A stretch of 64,000 bases of DNA from Cyclobacteriaceae bacterium (GCA_019638395.1 JAHBTX010000001.1:310001-374000), one strand, 5' to 3'. Shown: positions 39,111-47,174, numbered from the stretch's first letter. The notes: generated by a model from the sequence alone, not told the origin. Numbers and translations are program-made.

Positions 39111-39151
39111 GAATTAGGAATTAGGAATTAGGAATTAGGAATTAGGAATTA
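39089..39151 (+). repeat. Tandem array of AATTAGG (eight copies plus a partial)
   Basis: Eight perfect copies of AATTAGG occupy 39091-39146, followed by AATTA. The unit contains TAG, and its length of seven is not a multiple of three, so every plus-strand frame meets a stop within 21 bases; the complement CCTAATT contains TAA and does the same on the minus strand. It supplies the stop of the LRR gene (39108-39110) and lies between it and the convergent PPK2 gene. Confidence 0.95.
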
Positions 39152-39175
39152 ATCCCAATTCCCCTATTATCTGAG

Positions 39176-40096
39176 TTACTTTTTCTTCTTACCTTCCTCC
39201 TTCTCACTCATCAATTGAAGTTTTGCTTTCTGCAGCTCTTCTTTTTGTGCCTGGCTTACTACGGGATAATTGATTTCAAGTTTGGCAAACTGCCTTGCAA
39301 TAATGGCTGCAATAGCTAAGCGGGCATACCATTTATCATCGGCTGGTACAACAAACCATGGTGCATATTCGGTAGAAGTAGCACTTAGCGCTTCACTATA
39401 TGCTTTCTGGTAATCATCCCAAAATCCACGCTCTTTTAAGTCGGATAATGAAAACTTCCAGTTCTTACTGGGATCGTCAATGCGTTCGAGAAAACGTTTT
39501 TTCTGTTCTTTCTTCGATACATGCAAAAAGAACTTTAAAATGATGGTACCATTATCAGTCAGGTTTTTTTCGAAGCGCCTGATCTGCTTGTAGCGTTGCT
39601 CCCAGAATTTGTCATCTATCTTTTTTACAGAATCAATACCCGGAATATGTTCATTCAAAATCCACTCGGGATGAACTTTAGTTACCAATACATTTTCATA
39701 ATGTGATCGGTTATGAATCGCAATTTCACCGCGTGCCGGTAGCGCCAACTGGTGCCGCCAGAAATAATCATGATCTAACTCGGCCGAGGTAGGAGCTTTG
39801 AAACTATACACTTTTACACCCAGCGGATTAAACCCCGACATAATATGCTTTACTGCACCATCTTTACCCGCTGCATCCATTGCTTGAAAAATAATGAGAA
39901 TACTGTAGCGGTTGTGCGCATACAATTCATCCTGCACTTCGGCCAGATGCTTGCGACCTTCCTCCAGCAGTTTTTCGGCTTCGGCCTTGTTTAAGGCTTT
40001 GCCTTTGTATTCGGTGTCAAAATCTTTCAGCTTAATGGTTGCGCCTGGCTTTACCATCAGCTTTTTTAGTTGAATGAATTTTTCATCGGTAAGCAT
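39176..40096 (-). CDS. ppk2: Polyphosphate:nucleotide phosphotransferase (PPK2 family)
   Basis: The 306-residue enzyme uses polyphosphate to phosphorylate nucleotides. Walker A is AMDAAGKDG (about residues 72-80), followed by the PPK2 lid and base-binding segments FKAPTSAELDHDYFWRHQ and NRSHYENVLVTKVHPE. The single-domain length and DHDYFWR pattern suit the AMP/ADP-using class, though the class cannot be settled by eye. The C-terminus is Lys-rich (EEGKKKK). It is one of three polyphosphate genes within 8 kb. Confidence 0.9.
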   Translation of the reverse strand: MLTDEKFIQLKKLMVKPGATIKLKDFDTEYKGKALNKAEAEKLLEEGRKHLAEVQDELYAHNRYSILIIFQAMDAAGKDGAVKHIMSGFNPLGVKVYSFKAPTSAELDHDYFWRHQLALPARGEIAIHNRSHYENVLVTKVHPEWILNEHIPGIDSVKKIDDKFWEQRYKQIRRFEKNLTDNGTIILKFFLHVSKKEQKKRFLERIDDPSKNWKFSLSDLKERGFWDDYQKAYSEALSATSTEYAPWFVVPADDKWYARLAIAAIIARQFAKLEINYPVVSQAQKEELQKAKLQLMSEKEEGKKKK

Positions 40097-40226
40097 ATGT
40101 ACAAAGAGGATTAGTTTCCACCAAGCTACTGAAAGCCACAGATACAGTATATGATTTGGATTACTTTTTTAACCTGATACCGAAAACAATTAAGTGCAAA
40201 ACAACAAATGTTGTTTCTTTGTAGCC

Positions 40227-40688
40227 TTGAAACTGCTAAAACACCATATTCTGATTTTGCCCCTGGTATTTATTAGTCTAAGACTATTTGCCCAAACCGA
40301 TGAAGACGCCATTAAGCGGGTAATAGAGAAAGAAAGTGCGGCTTACTTTAATGTGGATTATGAAACCTGGGCCGAAAGTTGGGTGCAGGCACCGCATGCC
40401 TACTGGGCATATACCGATGCCTCGGGTACCCGGTTTCTGGAAGGCTGGGATGCGATCAAAAAATCGCTTAGCTCTTATTTTAAAACAGCTAAGCCCTCAT
40501 CGGGCGAAATTACCAACCAGTGGCTGGAAGTTCGGATTTACGATACCGGAGCTTACGTTCGCTTTACACAACTGGTAATAGATGGAACCGACCGGACAGA
40601 AACCGCTCAGATACGGGTACTTGAAAAAGTAAACGGTCAATGGCGGCTGGTGTGCATGCAGGCAACAGGCCGGGGCACGGCTCGGTAA
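40227..40688 (+). CDS. Exported NTF2/SnoaL-like protein, copy 1
   Basis: About 153 residues from TTG 40227, which places a signal peptide (KLLKHHILILPLVFISLRLFAQ) at the front; a GTG at 40194 is an alternative. The mature part has the cone-shaped NTF2-like pattern IKRVIEKESAAYFNVDYETWAE, YWAYTDASGTRFLEGWDAIK and a C-terminal ..QWRLVCMQA. This fold is used for both enzymes and binding proteins, so the function is open. It is a paralogue of the next gene, 76 bases downstream; the pair is a tandem duplication. Confidence 0.75.
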   Translation: MKLLKHHILILPLVFISLRLFAQTDEDAIKRVIEKESAAYFNVDYETWAESWVQAPHAYWAYTDASGTRFLEGWDAIKKSLSSYFKTAKPSSGEITNQWLEVRIYDTGAYVRFTQLVIDGTDRTETAQIRVLEKVNGQWRLVCMQATGRGTAR

Positions 40689-40764
40689 ACCATAATTTTA
40701 AGCGGTTTAGTCTTTACAATTACATAGGCATTGGTTAATTTAAATGCAATAAAACCTACCTGCC

Positions 40765-41265
40765 ATGAAAAAACCACAACGCTTACTTATTGCCGTGCTG
40801 CTTTGCCTGGTGGCTGCAGTAGCCGGAGCCCAGGATTCCAAGGATGTGGCAGCTATAAAGGCTGCTATTATTAAAGAAACTGATTCATTTTTTAATCTGA
40901 AACGAAAAGATTGGGAAGATTCGTGGCTTCAAAGTTCGTACGCCTATTGGTCCTATTCCGATTCTACCGGAACCAGTTTTATTGAAGGCTGGGATGGCAT
41001 TCGCAAATCTTTCGATGATTACTTCCGCACGCAGGTTGCCAACAGAAGCATTGATGTAGCGCATCAAAAAGGTACTGTAAACATAGACCGTAACTGGATA
41101 AGTATTCGGGTTTATGGCAATGGCGCTTACGCGCGATACACCCAGCGGGTTAAAGACGATATTGATCGCGATGAAACTTCTCAAATCCGGATTCTTGAAA
41201 AAGGGAAAGACGGTAAGTGGCGCATTGTATGTGTGGGGGCGATAGCGGTGTATCCGAAGGAGTAA
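40765..41265 (+). CDS. Exported NTF2/SnoaL-like protein, copy 2
   Basis: The 166-residue paralogue of the preceding gene has a signal peptide (KKPQRLLIAVLLCLVAAVAGAQ) and the same blocks: KDWEDSWLQSSYAYWSYSDS, GTSFIEGWDGIRKSFDDYF, and a C-terminal KWRIVCVGAI. It carries an insertion of about 10 residues (RSIDVAHQKG) not found in copy 1. Secretion and the conserved aromatic cavity residues suggest ligand binding or a small-molecule enzyme outside the cytoplasm, but nothing specific can be said. Confidence 0.8.
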   Translation: MKKPQRLLIAVLLCLVAAVAGAQDSKDVAAIKAAIIKETDSFFNLKRKDWEDSWLQSSYAYWSYSDSTGTSFIEGWDGIRKSFDDYFRTQVANRSIDVAHQKGTVNIDRNWISIRVYGNGAYARYTQRVKDDIDRDETSQIRILEKGKDGKWRIVCVGAIAVYPKE

Positions 41266-41269
41266 TTCA

Positions 41270-41405
41270 GTTACCAGTTTCCGGTTTCCAGTTATTTGGC
41301 TTTGCTTTAATTGGTGATCCTGTAATCGGTAATCAGTAGTCAGTACTAGGTAATCGGTTAAGTGTATGTGTGTAAAACCAGCAATAGGTAACCGGTAACC
41401 GGAAA
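41270..41405. repeat. Degenerate short-word repeat between convergent genes
   Basis: Words of the type CAGTTACCAGTTTCCGGTTT lead in at the left and their near complements (AGGTAACCGGTAACCGGAAAC) lead out at the right. GGTAATCGGTAATCAGTAGTC-like words fill the centre. The ends can pair imperfectly into a long hairpin. No coding frame or RNA gene is visible. Confidence 0.7.
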
Positions 41406-41409
41406 CAAC

Positions 41410-41787
41410 CTACAACACGTGTTGCTCAAACAATCGCTCCAGCACTTCCTGCGCATTATCGGTAATGCCCGGATGTACTTTTGATGTTTGAATGATGGAA
41501 CTGCGGGTGGCTGTTAACCATCGAAAGCGCTCGGCCATGGAGAGTTCGCCAATAGGGCCACTCCCCTTTCCTCCAACACTTATCCGCTCAAACGCCTGAA
41601 TATATTGCTGCACTTCGGGCAACTCAATATCTTTACAAAATGCAGCGATGCGGGCTGTATTAATTTCAATTTTCGTTTTCAGAAATTTTTGAGGACCGCA
41701 ATACAAGATCACCCCAACATTTACGAACTCTTCGCGTTCAACTTTGGGTACAACCCGAATAATAGCATATTCAAAAACGTGCGGCAT
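41410..41787 (-). CDS. DUF3037 protein
   Basis: The 125-residue protein matches DUF3037: FEYAIIRVVPKVEREEFVNVGVILYC at the start and ..FRWLTATRSSIIQTSKVHPG near the end. It has no signal peptide and is presumably cytoplasmic. Its start lies inside the end of the HipA-like kinase gene (17-base overlap), so it is translated after the kinase. DUF3037 genes regularly follow HipA-like kinase genes, and the two products probably act together. The function is unknown. Confidence 0.85.
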   Translation of the reverse strand: MPHVFEYAIIRVVPKVEREEFVNVGVILYCGPQKFLKTKIEINTARIAAFCKDIELPEVQQYIQAFERISVGGKGSGPIGELSMAERFRWLTATRSSIIQTSKVHPGITDNAQEVLERLFEQHVL

Positions 41788-42547
41788 GTTGGGCTTCGTT
41801 TACAAAGTAATCTGCGTGGGCTACACGCGAAGTTAATAATTGCAGGTACGCGTTTCGATGTTCGGCTATTGAATGGAAAGCCCGCTCATCGGCAAGCCAT
41901 TCATCTGGTATCAATTCCACAATCGCTTTTAGTTTTTCGGGTGTGAGCATTATGCGTAACGTGGCGCTTACAGCATTCAAATCTTTAGCTAATGGTAACA
42001 ATACATGATCTTTTATTTTTGGAAATGGGCGTTGTGGGTTCTGCCAATCCTGCCATGTGTGGTGTACATATAAGGCTGCACCATGATCTATAAGCCAAAG
42101 TTCTTTATGCCACCATAGCATATTGGTGTTGCGTACGGTACGATCTACATTATGCAGCAAAGCATCCAGCCACACAATTTTAGATGCGAGTTCTGAATCA
42201 ATTTTAGTAACCAGCGGATCGAACGTAACTGCTCCGGATAAATAATGTACTGCTAAATTTAAACCCACACTTGCCTTCAACAAATCCTGAATTTCTTCAT
42301 CGCCTTCAATGCGCCCAAAGGCAACATCTAAATTGGCAAACACAATTTCCGGAACCCGTAAACCCAGCGTTCGGGCAACCTCACCACCAATCAGTTCGGC
42401 AATCAAAGCCTTGCGCCCCTGCCCTGCCCCGCGGAATTTCAATACGTACATAAACTGATCGTCTGCCTCAACCAAAGCCGGCAGCGAACCACCTTCGCGC
42501 AAAGGCGTGATGTAGCGGGTAACGTTTACGTGGCGAAGTGAAAGCAT
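41771..42547 (-). CDS. HipA-like kinase-fold protein
   Basis: The 258-residue protein has the pattern of the HipA-like kinases: probable ATP-site Lys37 in YVLKFRG, Glu51 in ALIAELIGGEVARTLGL, a catalytic-loop-like segment DALLHNVDRTVRNTNML (Asp135, Asn142) and a metal-site DHG at Asp154 in LWLIDHGAAL. True HipA toxins phosphorylate glutamyl-tRNA synthetase and come with the HipB antitoxin; here no HipB is encoded, the protein is much shorter than HipA, and the partner is DUF3037. The substrate is unknown. A ParE-type toxin-antitoxin pair lies directly upstream on the same strand. Confidence 0.8.
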   Translation of the reverse strand: MLSLRHVNVTRYITPLREGGSLPALVEADDQFMYVLKFRGAGQGRKALIAELIGGEVARTLGLRVPEIVFANLDVAFGRIEGDEEIQDLLKASVGLNLAVHYLSGAVTFDPLVTKIDSELASKIVWLDALLHNVDRTVRNTNMLWWHKELWLIDHGAALYVHHTWQDWQNPQRPFPKIKDHVLLPLAKDLNAVSATLRIMLTPEKLKAIVELIPDEWLADERAFHSIAEHRNAYLQLLTSRVAHADYFVNEAQHAARF

Positions 42548-42586
42548 AGCCGCAAAATAGATAATAGTTGGCTGATGCCTAATCGT

Positions 42587-42871
42587 TCAAGAGAACTTCT
42601 TTTCAGGATTTTGACGTACATCGAAGAATGCCAGAATGATAAGCTGATCTTTCTTAATGCGATAGAGAATCCGGATTTGTTTGGTGAGTTGAAAACCCCG
42701 TATCTCACCCGATTCTATTGGCCCCATGGCAGGATAGTTTTTAAGTAACTTAATGACGGAATCTGATTTTTCAATAAAGTGCTTTGCTGTGGCAGCACCC
42801 CATTTAGTTGTTAAATATTCAACAATCTGATCAAAGTGTTTTTCAGCGCGTGGAGTAACGTAAACCTCCAT
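42587..42871 (-). CDS. ParE/RelE-family toxin
   Basis: The 94-residue basic protein has the RelE/ParE-superfamily pattern: VYVTPRAEKHFDQIVEYL, a central NYPAMGPIESGEIRGFQLTK and ILYRIKKDQLIILAFFDVRQNP at the end. ParE members poison gyrase and RelE members cut mRNA; the DVRQNP ending fits the ParE side. It shares one base with the antitoxin gene before it, the usual antitoxin-then-toxin arrangement. The frame is intact, in contrast to the module at 4.9-5.4 kb. Confidence 0.85.
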   Translation of the reverse strand: MEVYVTPRAEKHFDQIVEYLTTKWGAATAKHFIEKSDSVIKLLKNYPAMGPIESGEIRGFQLTKQIRILYRIKKDQLIILAFFDVRQNPEKKFS

Positions 42872-43095
42872 TAATATTTATTCTTCAAATTATCCCAGCT
42901 AATCAGGTTTTCATTTTCTTCCGATTCTTTATAGGATAGATACACCTCTTGTTTTTGGGCTTCCGTGAGATTATCCCAAAATGATTTAGAATTACCAGGT
43001 TGTTTCAAAAAATCATAAATAGCTTTAAGCAATTCTTCATTCTCAATTTCATCCAGAATTTTATGCAAATCCGATTTTAATTCAAGTGTGCTCAT
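42871..43095 (-). CDS. Antitoxin of the ParE-type pair
   Basis: The 74-residue acidic protein (MSTLELKSDLHKILDEIENE, then YDFLKQPGNSKSFWDNLTEA) precedes the toxin with a one-base overlap. It lacks a clear DNA-binding domain and resembles the short helical antitoxins of Bacteroidota that only wrap the toxin. Expression of both probably starts upstream of 43095, between this gene and the divergent DUF1080 gene. Confidence 0.8.
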   Translation of the reverse strand: MSTLELKSDLHKILDEIENEELLKAIYDFLKQPGNSKSFWDNLTEAQKQEVYLSYKESEENENLISWDNLKNKY

Positions 43096-43166
43096 TTCCG
43101 ATAGTATTTATTTCAAAGATAATAAAACCACGGCATTTAGTACCTTTAATCAACCAAGTTCAACGT

Positions 43167-43937
43167 ATGACAAAGTTTATCTCCGCAACATTCCTTTCCT
43201 TACTTCTTATTTCGTGCGCATCCAAACAATCAGAATGGATTGATCTCTTCAACGGCAAAGATCTAACCGACTGGACCGTTAAAATTCATCACCATGAAGT
43301 GGGTGAAAATTTCGGCAACACATTTCGGGTGGCTGATAATATGATTCAGGTTCGCTACGATCAGTACGGAGATTTTAACGATCAGTTTGCGCACCTGTAT
43401 TACAACAAACCGTTTTCTAACTATCATTTAAAATTAGAATACCAGTTTACAGGCGAATTGCAACAGGGCGCACCGGAATATACCATACTCAATAGTGGCG
43501 TTATGTTTCATTCGCAAGACCCACGCACCATGTTAAAGGAACAGAACTGGCCCATATCCGTAGAGATGCAATTTTTAGCCGGACTTGACGATGGCAAACC
43601 CAGACCAACCGGCAACATGTGTTCACCAGGTACCGACATTGTATTTGAGGGAAAAGTATATGAAGGCCATTGCTTAAACTCAACGTCTAAAACCTATCAG
43701 AAAGATGAATGGATACAAGCCGAATTGATTGTATGGGGCGATTCGCTCATTACACAAATTATTAATGGCGATACCGTGTTGCAATACTCCAAACCTACTA
43801 TGGGTGGCGGTGTTGTAAACGGTTTTGATAGTGCTATCTGGAAACCGGGAACAGCATTAAAATCGGGATACATTGCATTACAAAGCGAAGGTCAGCCGAT
43901 TAATTTCAGGAATGTGAAGTTGCGGGAGCTTAAGTAA
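43167..43937 (+). CDS. DUF1080 (3-keto-disaccharide hydrolase type) lipoprotein
   Basis: The 256-residue protein starts at ATG 43167 with a lipoprotein signal (LISC, Cys17), followed by the DUF1080 fold: WIDLFNGKDLTDWTVK, GVMFHSQDP, and the C-terminal GYIALQSEGQPINFRNVKL. DUF1080 members are concanavalin-like glycoside hydrolases; characterised ones act on 3-keto-glycosides. The lipid anchor places it at the cell envelope. A second DUF1080 gene lies at 57.2 kb inside a sugar cluster; this copy has no sugar genes beside it. Confidence 0.88.
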   Translation: MTKFISATFLSLLLISCASKQSEWIDLFNGKDLTDWTVKIHHHEVGENFGNTFRVADNMIQVRYDQYGDFNDQFAHLYYNKPFSNYHLKLEYQFTGELQQGAPEYTILNSGVMFHSQDPRTMLKEQNWPISVEMQFLAGLDDGKPRPTGNMCSPGTDIVFEGKVYEGHCLNSTSKTYQKDEWIQAELIVWGDSLITQIINGDTVLQYSKPTMGGGVVNGFDSAIWKPGTALKSGYIALQSEGQPINFRNVKLRELK

Positions 43938-44140
43938 GTTGCTGGTTGCTGGCTTCTTGTTGCTGGCTTCTTGTTGCTGGTTGTGTGGGCGTTGATTTAG
44001 TGATATGGTTATTGGTAATCAGTGGTCGGTAATCAGTGGTCGGTAATCAGTATTCAGTGATCAGAAGTCGGTGATCGGTAAACGATTGAATGGTTAGGTC
44101 TGAACTAACGAGTAACCAGCAACTAGAAACCAGAAACAAG
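43937..44140. repeat. Degenerate short-word repeat with inverted ends
   Basis: The left end repeats GTTGCTGGTTGCTGGCTTC, the centre repeats GGTAATCAGTGGTC (two close copies and variants), and the right end reads AACCAGCAACTAGAAACC, the complement of the left words. It lies between the convergent DUF1080 and sirtuin genes and runs into the last codons of the sirtuin gene. Confidence 0.75.
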
Positions 44141-44812
44141 CATCTTCGCTAAGCGCTCCATTCCCGTACTCGCCTTATCCACAATAAACTCTAAGTTAGG
44201 CACGTGTAGTATCTCTGGCTTTTTAGGATCGACTACATATTTAGGTACATGATCCGGAACGTAATCAATCAAACCTGCAGCGGGATAAACCACCATAGAA
44301 GTACCCACGACCAAAAACACATCGGCACCGGAGGCAATATCGGCAGCTACTTCAATCATGGGTACAGCTTCTCCAAACCATACAATGTTAGGTCGCAATT
44401 GCGAACCCAATTCACATGTATCGCCTATGTTTAGTTCTGTGCCTTTGATCTTGTAAACCAAAGCCGGATTTTTTGTACTGCGCGATTCAAACAAACTTCC
44501 ATGCAAATGAATAACGCGCGAAGAACCTGCACGCTCATGCAAGTCATCTACATTTTGGGTAATGATGGTTACATCAAAGTGTTTTTCCAACTCCACTAAG
44601 ATTTCATGCCCGCGATTGGGTTTTACTTCGTGCGCCTTACGCCTGCGCTGATTATAAAAGTCCAGCACTAATGCTTTATCTTTTTTCCAGGCTTCAGGTG
44701 TAGCTACATCTTCAATCTTATACCCTTCCCACAAACCACCGGCATCCCGAAAGGTAGCAATGCCACTCTCGGCACTAATGCCCGCTCCTGTTAAAACGAC
44801 TAATTTTTTCAT
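44123..44812 (-). CDS. cobB: NAD-dependent protein deacylase, sirtuin class III
   Basis: The 229-residue enzyme removes acyl groups from lysines using NAD+. NAD motifs are GAGISAESGIATFRDAGG and ITQNVDDLHERAG, with the catalytic His in IHLHGSLFESR. The Tyr/Arg pair of desuccinylase-type sirtuins appears in DFYNQRRRK. The usual four zinc cysteines are not present: only one Cys lies between HLHG and LRPNIVWFGE, so this form probably lacks zinc, as I recall for other Bacteroidota homologues. The C-terminal residues lie next to the word repeat. Confidence 0.9.
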   Translation of the reverse strand: MKKLVVLTGAGISAESGIATFRDAGGLWEGYKIEDVATPEAWKKDKALVLDFYNQRRRKAHEVKPNRGHEILVELEKHFDVTIITQNVDDLHERAGSSRVIHLHGSLFESRSTKNPALVYKIKGTELNIGDTCELGSQLRPNIVWFGEAVPMIEVAADIASGADVFLVVGTSMVVYPAAGLIDYVPDHVPKYVVDPKKPEILHVPNLEFIVDKASTGMERLAKMLVSGF

Positions 44813-44816
44813 AAAC

Positions 44817-44965
44817 TGGTTACTGGTTTCTGGTGGCTGGTTTCTCGTTTGAGAGGACTAAATAATTTTATAGGACTCTTTAAATACTGAATACTTAATA
44901 CCAAAAAATACTGTGTTAAATCAAAGCCTTAACTACCAGAGACAACTAACCAGTAACCACTATGC
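44817..44965. repeat. Short-word repeat with inverted ends, upstream of the sirtuin gene
   Basis: The left end repeats CTGGTTACTGGTTTCTGG and the right end carries ACCAGAGACAACTAACCAG and AGTAACCAC, which are near complements. An AT-rich centre contains AATACTGAATACTTAATACC. It occupies nearly the whole 155-base gap between cobB and the S9 peptidase gene. Confidence 0.7.
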
Positions 44966-44967
44966 AC

Positions 44968-47004
44968 CTATTTTAATTTCCTGTCAAAAAAATCTTTGGC
45001 CTTTTCAAAAACCTGCTTCCAACTTTCATAGCGCAAAAAGCCGTGTACTTCATCGGGCAATACTAAAACTTCAACCGCTACATTTTTATCACGAAGCTTT
45101 TCAGCCAGATCAATACTCTGCCGAAAGTTTACATTGCGATCATCATCACCATGCACAAACAACACGGGTGCAACCCACTTCGAAAGATCACCCACCGGAG
45201 AAGATTTTATTGCTTGCTCTGCCTCTGTGGGTTTCAAGCCCCACGAGTTGGTGGCATCCTGACCGTTGAATGACCAATCGTGTACTCCATGAACATCCAC
45301 ACCCGCTTTAAAAATTTCCGGATTCCTGGATAAACCCATCGCAGTTAAGTAGCCTCCATACGAACCACCCCACAACCCAATTTTGTTCGCATCAACTTCG
45401 GGTAAGGATTGCAGATGCTTAGCCGCTGCAACCACATCCTGGTATTCACTCGCACCCCGCGGGCCTTGATTTTTCGCCCTACGAAAATCGCGACCATAAC
45501 CAGTGCCTGACCGAAAGTTTACCGACAATACCACATAACCCTGATTTGCCAGATATTGATTAAATGCATACGAGTGGATATAATAATCACTGTAGTGAAA
45601 ACCCAATAACATCTGCCGGATCGGCCCACCGTGCATAAACACAATGCCTGGCTTTTTACCACTTGCGTTTCTGTTAATGAACAACTGTGCATGCACGAGC
45701 GTACCATCAGCAGCCTTCAGTTCCACAGCTTCGGGCTTTACAAATACAGCACTGGAAAATGTAGTAAGCTTTTGTGCATAAACCGGCACCATAGCTTTGC
45801 TTACTTCATCAATCCGTACCAATGTTTTGGATGTATTAATTGTGGAACGAAACGCATACAAGGTATTGCCGGCCAAAGCCGGATACATTTCAATCCCCTC
45901 ACCTGTTGTAACAACTATGGGCGTTCCGGTTGTTACATCCACTTTCCAGATGTGCCTGCGGTTAATGTCGGTGCGATTGCCATCGAAGTAAATAAACTTA
46001 CCAGCGGCATCAGCCACAAAACTTTCCACTTCACCATCACCCGGTGTAATGTCTTTTAAGTCGCTACCAGTTTCCGTGATGGAGTAAATATGATTCCAAC
46101 CCGTATGCTCTGAGAAAAATAAAATGCGACCTGATGCCAACCAGGCCAGCGGAGTATTTACGTATGACTGTGCAAAGCCACCATCATCGGCTGGTGATTT
46201 CCAGATTTGCTTGGCGATACCGCTTTGTGCATCGGCTACCCACACCGAAAATTTTACGCCACCTGTAAGATTGCTCAACTCGCCCATTTTGGTTCCGGCT
46301 GTGCGAATAAATACAATCTGTTTGCCATCAGGCGACCATGCCGGAAAATTATCATTACTGACATCGGCCGCTATCCAACGAATAGCCCTGCGTGTTAAAC
46401 TATACACACCAATAAAACTATGATCGCCCCGATCGCTCACAAACAACACCTCGTTACCATCGGGCGAAAACTTTGGGCTGTGGTTGCTACCGCGTGCATT
46501 GAATAACAATTTAGGTGTGGCATTAATATCCAAAGGTGATTCGTAAATCTGTCCCCCGCGACTGAATAAAAAACGGATGCCATCTTTAAAAAACACAGGG
46601 CTTGAACCCACTACAATTTTTGCCGGCTGGCTCTTAGATGAAATCTCTTTGTAATAGATAGCCTGCTCGGTGCCTTCAGGGAGACTGGCAGGATTGGGAT
46701 TTTGCCCAGCACGGTTAGCAGCACTGCCGCGCACATACAACAACTTGGTACCGTTGGGCGAGAATGTAAGTTGCGAAAGTTCCTGCCCATCATTCAATGA
46801 ATATTCGGTAAGGAAGCGCGGTAAATCGGTGCCGGTTTTAACTAGGATGTTGCGTTTGCCGTGATCGTTGATTACCCATGCGATATGTTTGCCATCAGCC
46901 GAGGCAGCAAAGTTGCTCTCGATGGGATGACTCATAAACTGCTCCAGTGTTTGGGCCGAAGCCGTGAGCGATAATAGAAAGAGGAATGGGATGAATCTTT
47001 TCAT
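44968..47004 (-). CDS. S9-family (prolyl oligopeptidase/DPP-like) serine peptidase
   Basis: The 678-residue exported protein has a signal peptide (MKRFIPFLFLLSLTASAQ), a WD40-like beta-propeller (about 30-430, with repeats such as SPDGNEVLFVSDRGDHS and SPDGKQIVFIR) and a C-terminal alpha/beta-hydrolase domain. The nucleophile is Ser548 in LWGGSYGGYL; the acid lies in VHGDDDRNV and the base in DEVHGFL. It cleaves short peptides, probably in the periplasm. The 223 bases upstream, to the SatD-like gene, hold two divergent promoters. Confidence 0.92.
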   Translation of the reverse strand: MKRFIPFLFLLSLTASAQTLEQFMSHPIESNFAASADGKHIAWVINDHGKRNILVKTGTDLPRFLTEYSLNDGQELSQLTFSPNGTKLLYVRGSAANRAGQNPNPASLPEGTEQAIYYKEISSKSQPAKIVVGSSPVFFKDGIRFLFSRGGQIYESPLDINATPKLLFNARGSNHSPKFSPDGNEVLFVSDRGDHSFIGVYSLTRRAIRWIAADVSNDNFPAWSPDGKQIVFIRTAGTKMGELSNLTGGVKFSVWVADAQSGIAKQIWKSPADDGGFAQSYVNTPLAWLASGRILFFSEHTGWNHIYSITETGSDLKDITPGDGEVESFVADAAGKFIYFDGNRTDINRRHIWKVDVTTGTPIVVTTGEGIEMYPALAGNTLYAFRSTINTSKTLVRIDEVSKAMVPVYAQKLTTFSSAVFVKPEAVELKAADGTLVHAQLFINRNASGKKPGIVFMHGGPIRQMLLGFHYSDYYIHSYAFNQYLANQGYVVLSVNFRSGTGYGRDFRRAKNQGPRGASEYQDVVAAAKHLQSLPEVDANKIGLWGGSYGGYLTAMGLSRNPEIFKAGVDVHGVHDWSFNGQDATNSWGLKPTEAEQAIKSSPVGDLSKWVAPVLFVHGDDDRNVNFRQSIDLAEKLRDKNVAVEVLVLPDEVHGFLRYESWKQVFEKAKDFFDRKLK

Positions 47005-47148
47005 GGGAGTAAGATACGGAAGTGGATTTAATGTGGTAATACCGTATATGAAAATTTAGTTGAGGATTTAACTGTTTAATCCATTAAACGTTACTTTGGG
47101 TAAAGTAATCGTCAAACAGAAATTATCGCGCTTTTAAAGGATAATGTA

Positions 47149-47174
47149 AAATATCACACATTTATGTGATATTT
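47149..47174. promoter_or_regulatory. Palindromic operator upstream of the satD-like gene
   Basis: AAATATCACA (47149-47158) and TGTGATATTT (47165-47174) form a perfect 10+10 inverted repeat around the six bases CATTTA. A third half-site-like word, GTGATATATTT, overlaps the -7 box at 47194-47204. The layout suits a dimeric regulator, possibly the SatD-like protein itself. Confidence 0.65.

Noticed and set aside
39089-39151. Tandem repeat considered as a CRISPR array
   Set aside because: The unit is 7 bases in direct contact with no spacers, and no cas genes are present.
41410-43095. Kinase/DUF3037 and toxin-antitoxin genes considered as a defence island
   Set aside because: No nuclease, methylase, helicase or other defence gene is adjacent, and there are no mobile-element ends. 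They are kept as separate small modules.
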